A stretch of DNA of 64,000 nucleotides from Brugia malayi. Taxonomy: Eukaryota > Nematoda > Chromadorea > Rhabditida > Onchocercidae. Below the pieces are notes generated by a model, which worked only from the letters and a program-made list of their open reading frames with translations, did not search any database and was not told where the DNA came from. A program made the translations under genes and the position numbers. Of this stretch, positions 53,938-64,000 are shown in pieces. Location: assembly GCF_000002995.4 (NCBI RefSeq), contig NW_025062476.1, forward strand, positions 5,693,001 to 5,757,000, written 5' to 3'. Every line of letters begins with the position of its first letter. Within the stretch, counting starts at the first letter, position 1.

Positions 53938-54419
53938 CTGCAAGAAATTAAACAAATTTTATGCTATTCATTTAAAAATGAATTGAAAAAAACTGAAACA
54001 GCAAACCTTTCAATGGTGAAATAAAAGATCCAAGTGTTATTTCCTTATTGTTATTCTAAATTATCTCTTATTTATCACATATCATAAATTATTTAAGCAA
54101 CTTTTAAGTAATGGAGAAAAAATATAATATAAAATTTGACTTCATATAAATAACAGATCTCGTATTGGTCTTTGTATAGTCTTTTAAAATATATTCTAGT
54201 TTTTCTTAAATGTTATTTTTCAAAACTCATTTCGTCAATTAGAAAGGTTCAGAACTTTTAAGGATTATTTCCTGATAAAATTTAAATTTGTCATCCCATG
54301 TATTAAGAGTTAAGTTATTAAAAAAACATTTACCACACCTGATCTTTATTATTGATTGCTTTTGTATCAAAAGAAATCAATTGAGCGCTTATACTTGACA
54401 TACTCTCAGACATGCTATA

Positions 54420-56007
54420 AATCAAAAAATTAAAGGAACTTCCAGAAAGACCAGTTTACAGCACTGCGCTTTATATGAAGTAATCAATAAATTCAAATAT
54501 TTATTTCTTATGATTAATCAAATACTTAACTTTAGCATAACTTTAGCAATCAAATACTTAACTGTGCCTGATTACTGAATCCAAAATCATATCTCTGCGA
54601 TATATTTGATTGTGACTATGCTCGGAGTGACATTTTACTTAGTACAGCAAAACGTTTGAAATGAAATGAATGTGAAATTTAAGAAAATAAAATGTTTGAT
54701 TTTTCTATGCCTTATGTCACAATAAGTACCATAAGTTCAGTGATCCTGCCTTCTAATAGAATTTTAACTTCCGATGTGCCTGACTACTGAATCGAAAATC
54801 ACACACACCTTCGCTCTGATATTGAAATCGGCATATTCTTAAGATCTAGGTAATCAGTTTCGACGTGAGACTTTAGAATTTGTTCAAATTCGTTGCTTAG
54901 GCCATTTTGGAGAGACAAAGAAAATTTGTTAAAATCCTGTAACTCTAGAATATTTTCTTACTTTTTTAATGTTTTAAGTATTTATGATATTTATGGCATA
55001 ATAAAGACCTAGAAAAAGTATTAGGGAAATTATTCTCCACAATTTTTTTCCGCCACCAATAATAATACTTTCAAAGATAATTGACTGAGAAAAAAATGAG
55101 CGAAACTTTTTGATTGAAACTTGTGTCGCCATAATTGCATAATGATTGAATAATTAAAGAAACCAAACTTTAAATAGCTTCCGCTTAACGGTAAAGATAA
55201 AAATTTGCATAATTGCAAAAAGTTTTAATCTGTTCAATTTTAACTGAAAGAAGAAAAACGAAGTATTGGATTGATATTACATGGTTTCTTTTTCTTCTTT
55301 TTTAATCGACCTAAATTTAAACAGGGATAAAATTTAAACCTACGTATTCACTGTAGGTTATTTATTCATTGAGAATTCTTTAATGAGCAATTTTTAAAAG
55401 TTTGAAAAGTCTTTGATAATGCTCAAAAATGTAACAACAAAAAGACCGAAATAGATTTATTATAATTTGAACTTCAACAGAAAGTATAAGCAAAAGAACC
55501 CATAAAGAAATCATTTCATATATTGGATTTAGACTAAAATATCGAACAGAAACTTGCATAGTAAAGTGTTTACTATGAAGTAGAACCTGAAAAATAAGTC
55601 AAAATATAAGCAATTTACATTTGTACAAGTTGTTTTTGCTTGTTTTTTGCATTGAAGGAATGTCTGATAAATTGCAATAAATCATTCAGCTAAAATTCTG
55701 TATGATACTACTATTCTCTGCTCAAAAAATGCTGTATTTAAAAATAAAATAAAATATATTTTTAGAAAAATAAATATGACAACTACGATTGTTAAAAACG
55801 CAATGTCTATTCAAACTATGAACTTGCAATGAGATCTAGGTATTACGTTGAAGCTTAAATTTTTTTGCTGATTTAAAAAACCTAGATTAATATCAAGGAC
55901 TTCAAACCGGATCCAGGTCAATAATTAACGTTATTTTTCCTCTCTCTTCTTTTATTTGATTTATCTTCATCATGATCATTATTCTTACTATTGAGAGAAT
56001 CCCTTTA
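54420..56007. other. AT-rich intergenic region of about 1.6 kb
   Basis: I see no exon, RNA gene or mobile element here that I can support. It would hold the promoter of the ABHD17-like gene. Confidence 0.55.
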
Positions 56008-56434
56008 TCATTCATTTCCCGAATTTCCATTGTCATTGTCATCATCATCTTCTAATTCGTCATCGTTCTCCATCATCGTTGTATCCAAATGCTGAAATGG
56101 TGTTGTCTTTTTGGATTTGCATTTGAAACCGATTACTTCCTGTTTGTTGTGAACCTCTGATAAACGTTTTAATATTTTCCGATATTTAATTTATGCTGTA
56201 GGTAGATGATGATGACAATGACAATGGAAATACATAAAATGTAAATTTGCTGTCGCACAAAAATTGAATTGCAGCTTAACAGATTGGACATTCAAGAAAC
56301 TTCATAAAATATTATTTGTTACTCACAGACTTTTGCAAAAATTTACGACATAAGATTTAAAAAATTGCCAGAGCATTGCCTTGTGATCTTTCATCATCGA
56401 TTCTGAGTAAATCTTCCAGGTTTTTATCATCCAT
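56008..56434 (-). CDS. Candidate small protein with acidic tail (about 67 residues, GC-AG intron)
   Basis: Exon 1 (56380-56434) begins at an ATG two bases after a CTGTAG acceptor and encodes MDDKNLEDLLRIDDERSQ. It is followed by AAG|GCAATG, which would be a GC donor. Exon 2 (56008-56156) follows the acceptor TTTATCAG, reads VHNKQEVIGFKCKSKKTT and FQHLDTTMMENDDELEDDDD, and ends NGNSGNE. The two exons join in phase and no GT donor exists in exon 1. The acidic tail and the basic Lys-rich middle look coding. I do not recognise a family; nuclear or chaperone-like acidic proteins have similar tails, but that is only resemblance. Alternatively exon 2 is the last exon of a longer gene. Confidence 0.42.
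56023..56231. repeat. Perfect 27-bp inverted repeat, exon 2 and intron
   Basis: 56023-56049 and 56205-56231 are exact reverse complements (core GACAATGACAATGG), separated by 155 bases. One arm lies in the acidic part of exon 2 and the other in the preceding intron of the candidate small gene. Confidence 0.9.
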
Positions 56435-57714
56435 CTCTACAGTTAACAATTATTTTTAAAACCCCAAAGACATCAGTTAACGAGTATTATGACATAAATG
56501 TAAATCAGATTGGACTGTGAATTCATTTAAGCAAATGTTGGATGTAAATCGTAAAAAATACAGATTAGAAGATGCGCCGTATGTTTCACTACTACACTGA
56601 GTTACTTAAGTAATAGTTCAGAAAACAAAAGTTCGGAACATTTCATGCCAAAGACATGCTAGTAAAAAAGGAAAGCACTGACTTTCTACAAAATCTTCCA
56701 CACTGACAGATTAACCTTTAGGCTAAAATCGCAAATTAATAGGCTGGGAACGTTTGTAATGATCAGAAAATATTGAAATAAAGTGGCATAAAAGAATGGT
56801 GTCAAGAAAACAATGGATATTTTCGGGGATATTAAAAATTATGCCGTATTTTCCGAATTTTGTGAACTGCAGGTAATTCTCCATACCCAAATTTCGGTAG
56901 AATATGTTGCTTGTTCTAAAAGCCATAAAAATATGCAAAATATGACACTGTGGAACATTTTTACTCCTTCGTCACTGTTAAGAACCTGAATCCAAAAATT
57001 TACTTATTTCATGATAGGTTTTTTTAGGATAACGAAAACTTCCGAAATCCAAATTTATGCCTTTTGAGTTTCTTTTTGACAATAGAAAATCCTAAAGGTG
57101 TAAATAAATCTTATCAGATATAAAATCAAAACATATCTCAAGTGTTCAAATCTAGCAAATCTCTAAATGAGAAATCCTGAAAGCGCTATTCAAAAATCAA
57201 TCTTGATTAAGAGATAGATCTAATAATAATGTGTAGATAAATCTACTGGAAATCTATTTCAAGCAATAATTTCTCTTAGAAATTAATATTTGAAGGAAGT
57301 TGTCCAAAAATTCACTTAATCTCATTTATGCTAACAGATAACAAATGATAGCAGAAGGATTGCGATCAAAAGGAAATGCCCTGCGCAATATCCAGCACTA
57401 GTAGTCAATTAATAATAAGATCAATAATAATGGAATTAGCGCCAAGAGAACACCACATAATCTGAATTTCCTTTACTTTTTAGAACGTTGAGATTTACTG
57501 ATGAAAAGTCTTATTTATTCTGTTAGCGTCACTCCTTTTTAATCTTATTATTTAGTCTTGGCCTTATCATTCAGTTTCGCTTTCGGAATATAAATTTTTT
57601 ATTCCATAGAAAGTATAAATGACATCAACGGCAGAAAAATATTGGGTAAAGTTTCACAAGGCAGATTTTACAAGTTTGCTTGTATGCTGATAAACAATAA
57701 CTCGATTCATATCT
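56435..57714. other. AT-rich intergenic region of about 1.3 kb
   Basis: I see no gene. It lies between the candidate small acidic gene and the P450 3' end. Confidence 0.5.
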
Positions 57715-57720
57715 TTTATT
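57715..57720 (-). terminator. Poly(A) signal of the P450 gene
   Basis: AATAAA on the minus strand, about 75 bases past the P450 stop codon. Confidence 0.45.
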
Positions 57721-57795
57721 TTTGTTTTTAAGTTAAATTATCACATCTACAAATAGGTTATAATAATATATACAAATAACAGCAAACACATAAGG

Positions 57796-60700
57796 TTAAG
57801 CCATTTCGTTACGAGTGCGTATCTGGCATACGTACTCTTGGGGTACTGATACCATTCCAGGATGTCGTTTTAAGCTTGGTGGTTTCCCTGAAATCAAAGT
57901 TATTTAAGAAAAATTCTGAAAAAATTTTTTCATTTTTCTTCATGAATTTTTTATAGAAACTGCCGCTGTATAATAAACAAGAATTTTATTTTAAATCTAA
58001 ATAAAATTTAGAGACATATCATGTCTATCATGAGTTCACATCTATCCTGCGTTCATTCTTTTAATATTACATAGAAAAGCAGTTTACACATACCATATGC
58101 AGCAGTGAATTCGAAATTCTGCAGCAAAGTTGTCAAGATGATAAAAAGTTCTGTTCTAGCAAGTGCTTCTCCTAAACACGATCGCTTCCCAATACCAAAC
58201 GGTATCAAATGCTCAGAGTTGCGAAGAGTACCTTCACTATTAAGGAATCGTGATGGTTGAAAAGCTTCCGGATTTGGGTAAAGATTTTCATCGAAATTAA
58301 TGGCACCAATTTGTGGCATTATCATTGTACCCTGGAATGGACTAAATAAGCAAATCGAAATGATACAACTACTTTTTCTCTTCTATTTTTATGACATTTT
58401 TCTCACCTTCTGAATTTTATAGCCATACAAAGTTGTGTTGGAAGTAGTAGCATGTGGTATATGCCATGGTAATATATTTATGATACGTTGCACCTCACAA
58501 ATCACTGCCATTGTATAGTGCATGTTGGTTCGATCTGCCCAATAGACCATTCTTGTTCCCAGATTCTGAATATTAGCCAATCAAGTCACATTATTAGAAA
58601 TGATGCGATATTCCAACAAATACTTAATGATCGCTTTCATTCGGATATAAACTCTCTTATCGCATCATGAGCTATGATATTAAAAAGGAGCTTGAAAATT
58701 GCATTTCAGTTTTTGAATTTATAGCCTTGGAATGGAAGATTAATTCTTTATTTATCAATCACTTAAAGATGGTTGTGCATGACCTTACTTTTTTTTTCAG
58801 CTACATTCATCAAAAAAAAATACTTTATCTATTTCATCATGGACAAGTTTCTGAACAACCGGATTGTGAATAAGATAGATGATCGCCCAGCGAAGTGTTG
58901 TTACCGTTGTTTCCATTCCACCTGTCCATAAATCTCCAGAATTAAGAGCCAATGTTATTTTGCTGAAGATATGCCTTTCATAAAAGAATGTTCTTGAAGT
59001 ATTTTACAATATTCTGTTATAAATAACGACACATCAAAGTAAATCTGAGCGGTTTCGAATTGCAGTCCTATTGCTATTGCGGATTTGATGGCGAATGGTG
59101 AAGATAAGTTGATTTTCACCTCTTCAGAAGTTAATAGTTCATTATTAGTAAAAACAAAACCTCATTACCCTTACTTATATACTCTTTGCTCAGTATACTT
59201 AATCATATTTTTCAAGTAAGCGTCAATGAAATCATTCGGTTCGTCATCTTTGTCAGTAGAAGTGATAATCGCCTTTTCGTGTTCATCAATATGTTTTAAA
59301 AAAAACCGCTGTAGTGCAAAACCATTTTTGCAGTAACGATAATATGTTGGCAACAGAAACCGGATAATTGGATAACGGTCCACAAGTAACATTGGAATAC
59401 TGACGAACTGGAATAGGTGCAATAATCATAACTCACAACTTATAATCATAGAATTCTAGAAAGCAGTTAATCTCCAGTTCAGATTATTTGCACATATTAT
59501 TCTTTGTACATAGCTCTCACATCTTTGAGAGTAGAGTCGATTAGTTTCTTGAACCGCAAAAACTCCTTATCACCATATTCATAATTTTTTCCGAGAACTA
59601 GATCATGGATAATATTACCGACGCAGAATGTAATTGGTAAATGGAGGTCAATTACTGCAGTTTTCTATAAATTAAGCAATGTTAGATAACAAAACTCTAA
59701 AAGTGGGTAAGAAAAATATATCTTTTTCAGGGAATTCAAGCAGCTATTTACTTTAAAAGTACATAAGCGTGGGAATTAAATATATGTGTAAGTAACTGAA
59801 AATCTGTAATTGTCGATCGTTACGAGCAATGAAATAGCAGAATCTGAAGAAAATATTACCGGAATCGAATAAAAAAAGTTATACAAAAACAAAAGAAACC
59901 AGTCCACTAGCGGCTATTTCCTTCTTTAGGTGTTGAATGAGTGTATCCGCATAATATCGGATCTTTTGCTCCATCATATTCTTACCCACTCCAAAATTTC
60001 GGAAAACTCTTAAAGCGAAACGTCTCTGATGATTCCACTTCTCATTCTGAGATAAGATAATCCCATCACCATCTGGATGATGATTACTAAAGATTCCGTA
60101 AACGAATGACATTGGCCGACCAGCAAAAATGTTTCCTGAACGCTTTATATAAGATTTTAAGATAAATTTAAATTTCTATCCGCTCAAATATAAACATAAA
60201 ATTTGAATGTCTTGATGTTTACTATATCATTAATTTAGGAAGAAAAAAACTAGTCTACCACCTTTTTGTGAACTGAATCTTCAAAAATTACTGGTTTCTA
60301 CAAATGATCTTACCTTGATTAACTAGTGCTTCACGAAGAAGTTTATAATCTGCAAGTACGATGACTGGCCCAGGAAGCCATATGGTGAACATTGGACCAA
60401 ATTTCTTTTTCCACTTGATCATTGAACGATGTGGATAAGCTAGATCAATCTAAATCACATTTCCTCATCATTTCTTAACGAAACTTCATACTGACAGTAG
60501 ATGCACCTCTAGTAGGAACATTGAAATGCTACTAAAATTGAAGTCAGAGGTTCTATTTACAGCATAATACCTGAGTGTTAACTGCTGAAATAGAAGTGCC
60601 TGAGCCAAGCGTTCAGCTGGAAATTTTTATTTAATCTGTTTTCTTGAGGTATATGCTCAGCAATGGTATCAAAAAGTTCAGAAACTGAGATCAGTATTAA

Positions 60701-61094
60701 CTTTTACAGCTGGCTGCTCTTTTTTAGTGACGTTAAATTTTTTTAAGCGTCACTAAATTTATAAATTTTTTATAGAGCCAAGTTTCTTTTCTAAGTTTTG
60801 ACCATTTGACAGTATTTTTTATATAAACAATTTCAAGACTGAATATATTATCTAAATTCGAGAAAAAGTGGTTTAATCTGCTACTTTATATTTTATAATT
60901 CCTTACAGACGGCATCGGCTTAGTTTATTTTTCATTACCCATTTAAATTATATTAATACCTGTAAGAAATTTCCAAAGAAGGGTAATGGGATTGGTCCTG
61001 GTGGATATTTATGTCGCAGAACGATGTATTCGCTGTATACATAATAGATAAAAGCGTGGAATATAAATATTATAATAGCAAAAATTGCAGTCAT
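57796..61094 (-). CDS. Cytochrome P450, microsomal, CYP2 clan-like (nematode CYP33/34/35 style)
   Basis: A haem monooxygenase of the endoplasmic reticulum. The start at 61094 gives a hydrophobic anchor (MTAIFAIIIFIFHAFIYYV) followed by the Pro-rich hinge YPPGPIPLPFFGN. Later exons show KKFGPMFTIWLPGPVIVLAD, then GIILSQNEKWNHQRRFALRV (C-helix WNHQRR), PNDFIDAYLK and the I-helix GDLWTGGMETTVTTLRW. The K-helix has EVQR (ExxR), followed by LPWHIPHATT, NPEAFQPSRFL and the haem loop FGIGKRSCLGE with the Cys ligand. The last exon joins in phase (AAYG to KPPSLKRHPG) and ends TRNEMA. Every hallmark is intact, and length is near the usual 490 residues. The I-helix is GGMETT where AGxETT is the commoner form. 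The assignment to a CYP subfamily is from resemblance only. Confidence 0.94.
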
Positions 61095-61596
61095 GAAGAA
61101 TGGTACCAATTTCAAATTGCTTTGAAAAAAAATTTTTTTTAATGAATTTTCTAGAACCAAAATGTAATAATGGAGGGAATTTTTCTTTCAAGAACTGGAT
61201 TGTAGAGCAAAAACTTTCGATCCAGTGACAACTTTCACTTTTATATCATTTTTTCCTGACCTTAATGGATTACTAATTTCACTTACCGGCCACATTGCTC
61301 TTTTTTTTATTTTCTACACTTTTATTTAATAACAACAAAATACCGGATAAAAACATCAACAAATGTGATGGCACAAAAATTTATTCATTTTTTTGGCCAT
61401 CTCCTTCCAAAAACTTGTTTAATTTAAAACATATAAAAACGATAAACCAAGATGGAAAAAAATAAACAAACAGAAATTAAAATGATAGGAAAACATGACA
61501 ATAATTAATGTCTTGAGGAATTATAGAATTTCAAGTATTTCTCAATCCTCACTAACAATTTTCAATTAACATAAGCATGTTCTTTCGATGATGTAG
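61095..61596. other. Gap between P450 and SXP/RAL-2 genes
   Basis: About 500 bases between two genes on the same strand. It contains P450 upstream sequence and the SXP/RAL-2 3' end. No gene seen. Confidence 0.55.
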
Positions 61597-63167
61597 TCAA
61601 TTCAAGCCATATATTTTATCTTTAAATTCATTTTTGACATCTTCGTCCACACTTTTGTAGAAGTCATTGATTTTATTCATCCGATCAATATCTTTCATCT
61701 CTGGATTCATCAGTACTGCCGATAACTGCAAAAATTATCCTTTGCTTAGTCAATATTCTTTACGTTCTTTAGTGTCACATACTGAACACCTGCAGTCAAC
61801 TGCTTACACTAATTTTTTAATAAATAAAAGTACCTTCTAGAAAAATAAAGTAAAGAAGAAAAGTAAAAAATGAAATATTTTCTGCATTCATCTTGAAAAT
61901 TTAATCTCGTTTTTCTAAATTAAAAATTGATTATTGAGCAGGTAAACAATTAGCTGCAATTAGTAATACTGTAGATTGTATCAGAGAGAGCATTTTCAAA
62001 ATGAAAACCTTCGCAAAAACTGCTTGTGCTTTGCCAGACATGCCATCGACAATAGTATGAACTTGTTTGCGTTTTTCTTTCTCTTCCAACTCTTTCATCT
62101 TTCGATAATGATGGTATAGCTCCTGCAAAATCATGCTTTGTCTTTCTCTAGCAAAATTTTCAAGTTTTTTTTCAGTTAATTTTTCTACGCCTTACCTTTT
62201 TGCTCCAGTAATCTGTCAATCGTTACGTTTAAACTTTACCTGTTACAAAACTTTACCTCACCTGATTTTTGCTGTCCAAACTCAAAACTAATTGGTCAAT
62301 TTCGCTTTGTTTCTGTTGAAAGCTTTGATCTGGGTTTGATACGATTTTATAGAACTGCAATGCAAAATATTTTAAAATGTCCTCTCTTTCCTTATTTAAG
62401 TTTAGTTTTGGAGAGATTTTCAGGTCAATGTCAGATTAATTTTTCAAATTTAAACTAAATAATTAAACAAACTGATATTCTCAACCAGTAAGAAATATGA
62501 TCCGTGTGTAAATTCAATTAAAACTCACATTTTTTTTTATATCATCCGATGTTCTACGTAGGAAGTCGGGCAGATTAGGCATCACGTGAACTGAGATATC
62601 GTAATCTTTTTCCTTTATTGTCGAAATGGAGTTCATGAAATTACTACTTTTTTCCATTTCCGCTCCATAACCATAGTATTCCTTCTGATTTGTAAGTAAG
62701 GGAGGACTACTTGTTATCCAGGTCGGTTGGAATGGAAGATTTTGGAGGCTTGTCGTTGGAACCGTAAAAGCTCCTATGGAAAATGGCGGCTGAGCAGAAA
62801 CTGGAAATGATATCGGATACAAATTTGGGTTGAATTTATATACCTGAAATTTCATTTGAGCTTCAACATTTCAAATGAATTTGTCTCTTGAACAATTTCA
62901 GATTCGCTAAAGTTTTTATTTTGAAACCTAAGGTGGCAACATTTTTATCCTAATAATCATTGGTAAGTAAACTGCCAAACTTTTAAATATAAATAAGCTC
63001 ACTGGTATTGATATTTTCGGTTGCGATCGCAGATGATAAGGGAAGAGAACGGGATTTTCTGTTATCTGATGCTGGTGAGGTAATCGATATTGCCATTCTT
63101 GAAAATTGAACTGTGCACTAACTCTAATTGAATTCAGGTGAACTACTGATATCCATACAAACCACAT
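61597..63167 (-). CDS. Secreted SXP/RAL-2 (DUF148) family protein
   Basis: SXP/RAL-2 proteins are nematode-specific, usually secreted and strongly antigenic in filarial and other parasitic worms; their molecular role is not settled. The start at 63165-63167 gives a clean signal peptide, MWFVWISVVHLNSIRVSA, with likely cleavage before QF. Exon 1 (63003-63167) joins in phase to an exon (about 62530-62795) with a Pro/Ser/Thr-rich stretch (AFTVPTTSLQNLPFQPTW). That exon also begins the domain with MPNLPDFLRRTSDDIKKN. Further exons give QKQSEIDQLVLSLDSKNQ, the charged helix MKELEEKEKRKQVHTIVDGM, and KAQAVFAK joined to LSAVLMNPEMKDIDRM. The protein ends DKIYGLN and is about 250 residues in all. An alternative upstream ATG at 63266 in the same frame would bury the signal peptide and is less likely. 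Confidence 0.85.
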
Positions 63168-63269
63168 TCGGAAAACACAAATGGTAGAAATTGGCTGTGA
63201 TTGCAGCAAAGCAACTGTTGTAGGAAATTTGAATATACCGAGAATGAAGTCAAGTATTGAACTCATTTT

Positions 63270-64000
63270 TCACTGGAGAACTTAAAAAAATGAACACACG
63301 TTTTCAATAAAGAGTGAAATAAAATCAGCTTGTACTACAGTAGGAGTTTAAAAAATGATTATGAAAAGAAAACAGGTCATTGTATGCTCTATTAACTGCT
63401 GCAGAGTTGAATATTTTTGAGCAGTGGATAAAACTGTCTGATTTGGAAGGGAAGGATAGTAATCGGAAATTATCCTATTTTCCGTTCTTTCATTCTCGAT
63501 AATTACATTGCAAAAAATTATTTTAAATAAATGAACTGAAATAAAATTAAATCAAAATTCAACATTTATAATCATACTTCATTTTTTCTTTGTACTTGAG
63601 TAATAATGACCTCAGGAAATGTTTAAAATGGAAGTATTTCAATGGTGTGATTAAATTTAAAAGCAACTAGTGGTTGTCGTTGAAGGTCATTCAGTAATTA
63701 GCTCTGATTACAGTGGAATTTTCTAACCTAATTGTGTTTTCTTCCAATAATTTTTTAATACTGCAAACTTAAAGGAATCGTTTGTAAATAAGTATTGGTA
63801 ATCTAACGAATTCATTAGCTGACCTTATTTGAAGCTTCCTAATAAAAAGTTTGAAAGAATAGATGGACGGTTAGCGTCAGTGATAATCCAGTGAGGGAAT
63901 TTTAAAAACAGCTTACTTCACAAACAGATACATTCCTTAAATTTCCATTTCTTCTTTATCATTGATTGTCATCTTAAAATTTCATTACTTCTCAACTCTC
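63270..64000. other. Right edge of the window
   Basis: AT-rich upstream region of the SXP/RAL-2 gene. I see no exon or notable repeat. Confidence 0.5.

Noticed and set aside
56723..56938. 71-codon minus-strand frame between genes
   Set aside because: Hydrophobic and Phe/Ile-rich as expected from AT-rich noncoding sequence, with no acceptor or partner exon.

Overview
The window looks like nuclear DNA of a parasitic nematode, most likely a filarial worm or another spirurid. The reasons are strong AT richness, genes broken into many small exons by GT-AG introns, start codons sitting directly behind pyrimidine-rich AG acceptors (as in spliced-leader trans-splicing), and an SXP/RAL-2 (DUF148) gene, a family restricted to nematodes. 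I saw no bacterial (Wolbachia-type) genes, no rRNA or tRNA that I could support, no CRISPR array and no complete transposon. Species cannot be fixed from this window alone.

Layout from left to right. 762-15268 (minus): a very long HEAT-repeat gene, the proteasome activator PA200/PSME4, recognisable from N-terminal exon to C-terminal tail. 15522-18653 (minus): directly upstream on the same strand, an unrecognised gene whose exons carry a Cys motif and a Asp-Thr-His motif like a papain-fold hydrolase. 19318-23452 (plus): a serine beta-lactamase-related (LACT) protein. 23913-25513 (minus): a protein tyrosine phosphatase with an altered WPD loop. 27170-31079 (plus): glucosidase II beta subunit. 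31454-34707 (minus): mitochondrial-type arginyl-tRNA synthetase (RARS2). 37145-40321 (minus): SLC35F6-type multi-pass transporter. 41152-45614 (plus): PUM3/Puf6-type nucleolar Pumilio protein. 46227-47903 or further (minus): tandem CCCH zinc-finger protein. 50243-about 53937 (minus): ABHD17-like alpha/beta hydrolase. 56008-56434 (minus): a possible small acidic-tailed protein. 57796-61094 (minus): a microsomal cytochrome P450. 61597-63167 (minus): a secreted SXP/RAL-2 family protein.

Most genes are ordinary housekeeping functions: protein turnover (PA200 and perhaps the papain-like gene), ER glycoprotein quality control (glucosidase II beta), mitochondrial translation (RARS2), ribosome biogenesis (PUM3), RNA binding (CCCH protein), lipid or thioester hydrolysis (ABHD17-like) and oxidation (P450). 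The most interesting spots are the papain-like gene placed 254 bp upstream of PA200, the phosphatase with WHE instead of WPD, and the small acidic gene with a likely GC-AG intron and an exon-intron inverted repeat. Exon joins were worked out by eye from reading-frame continuity; 5' ends of several genes remain unresolved.
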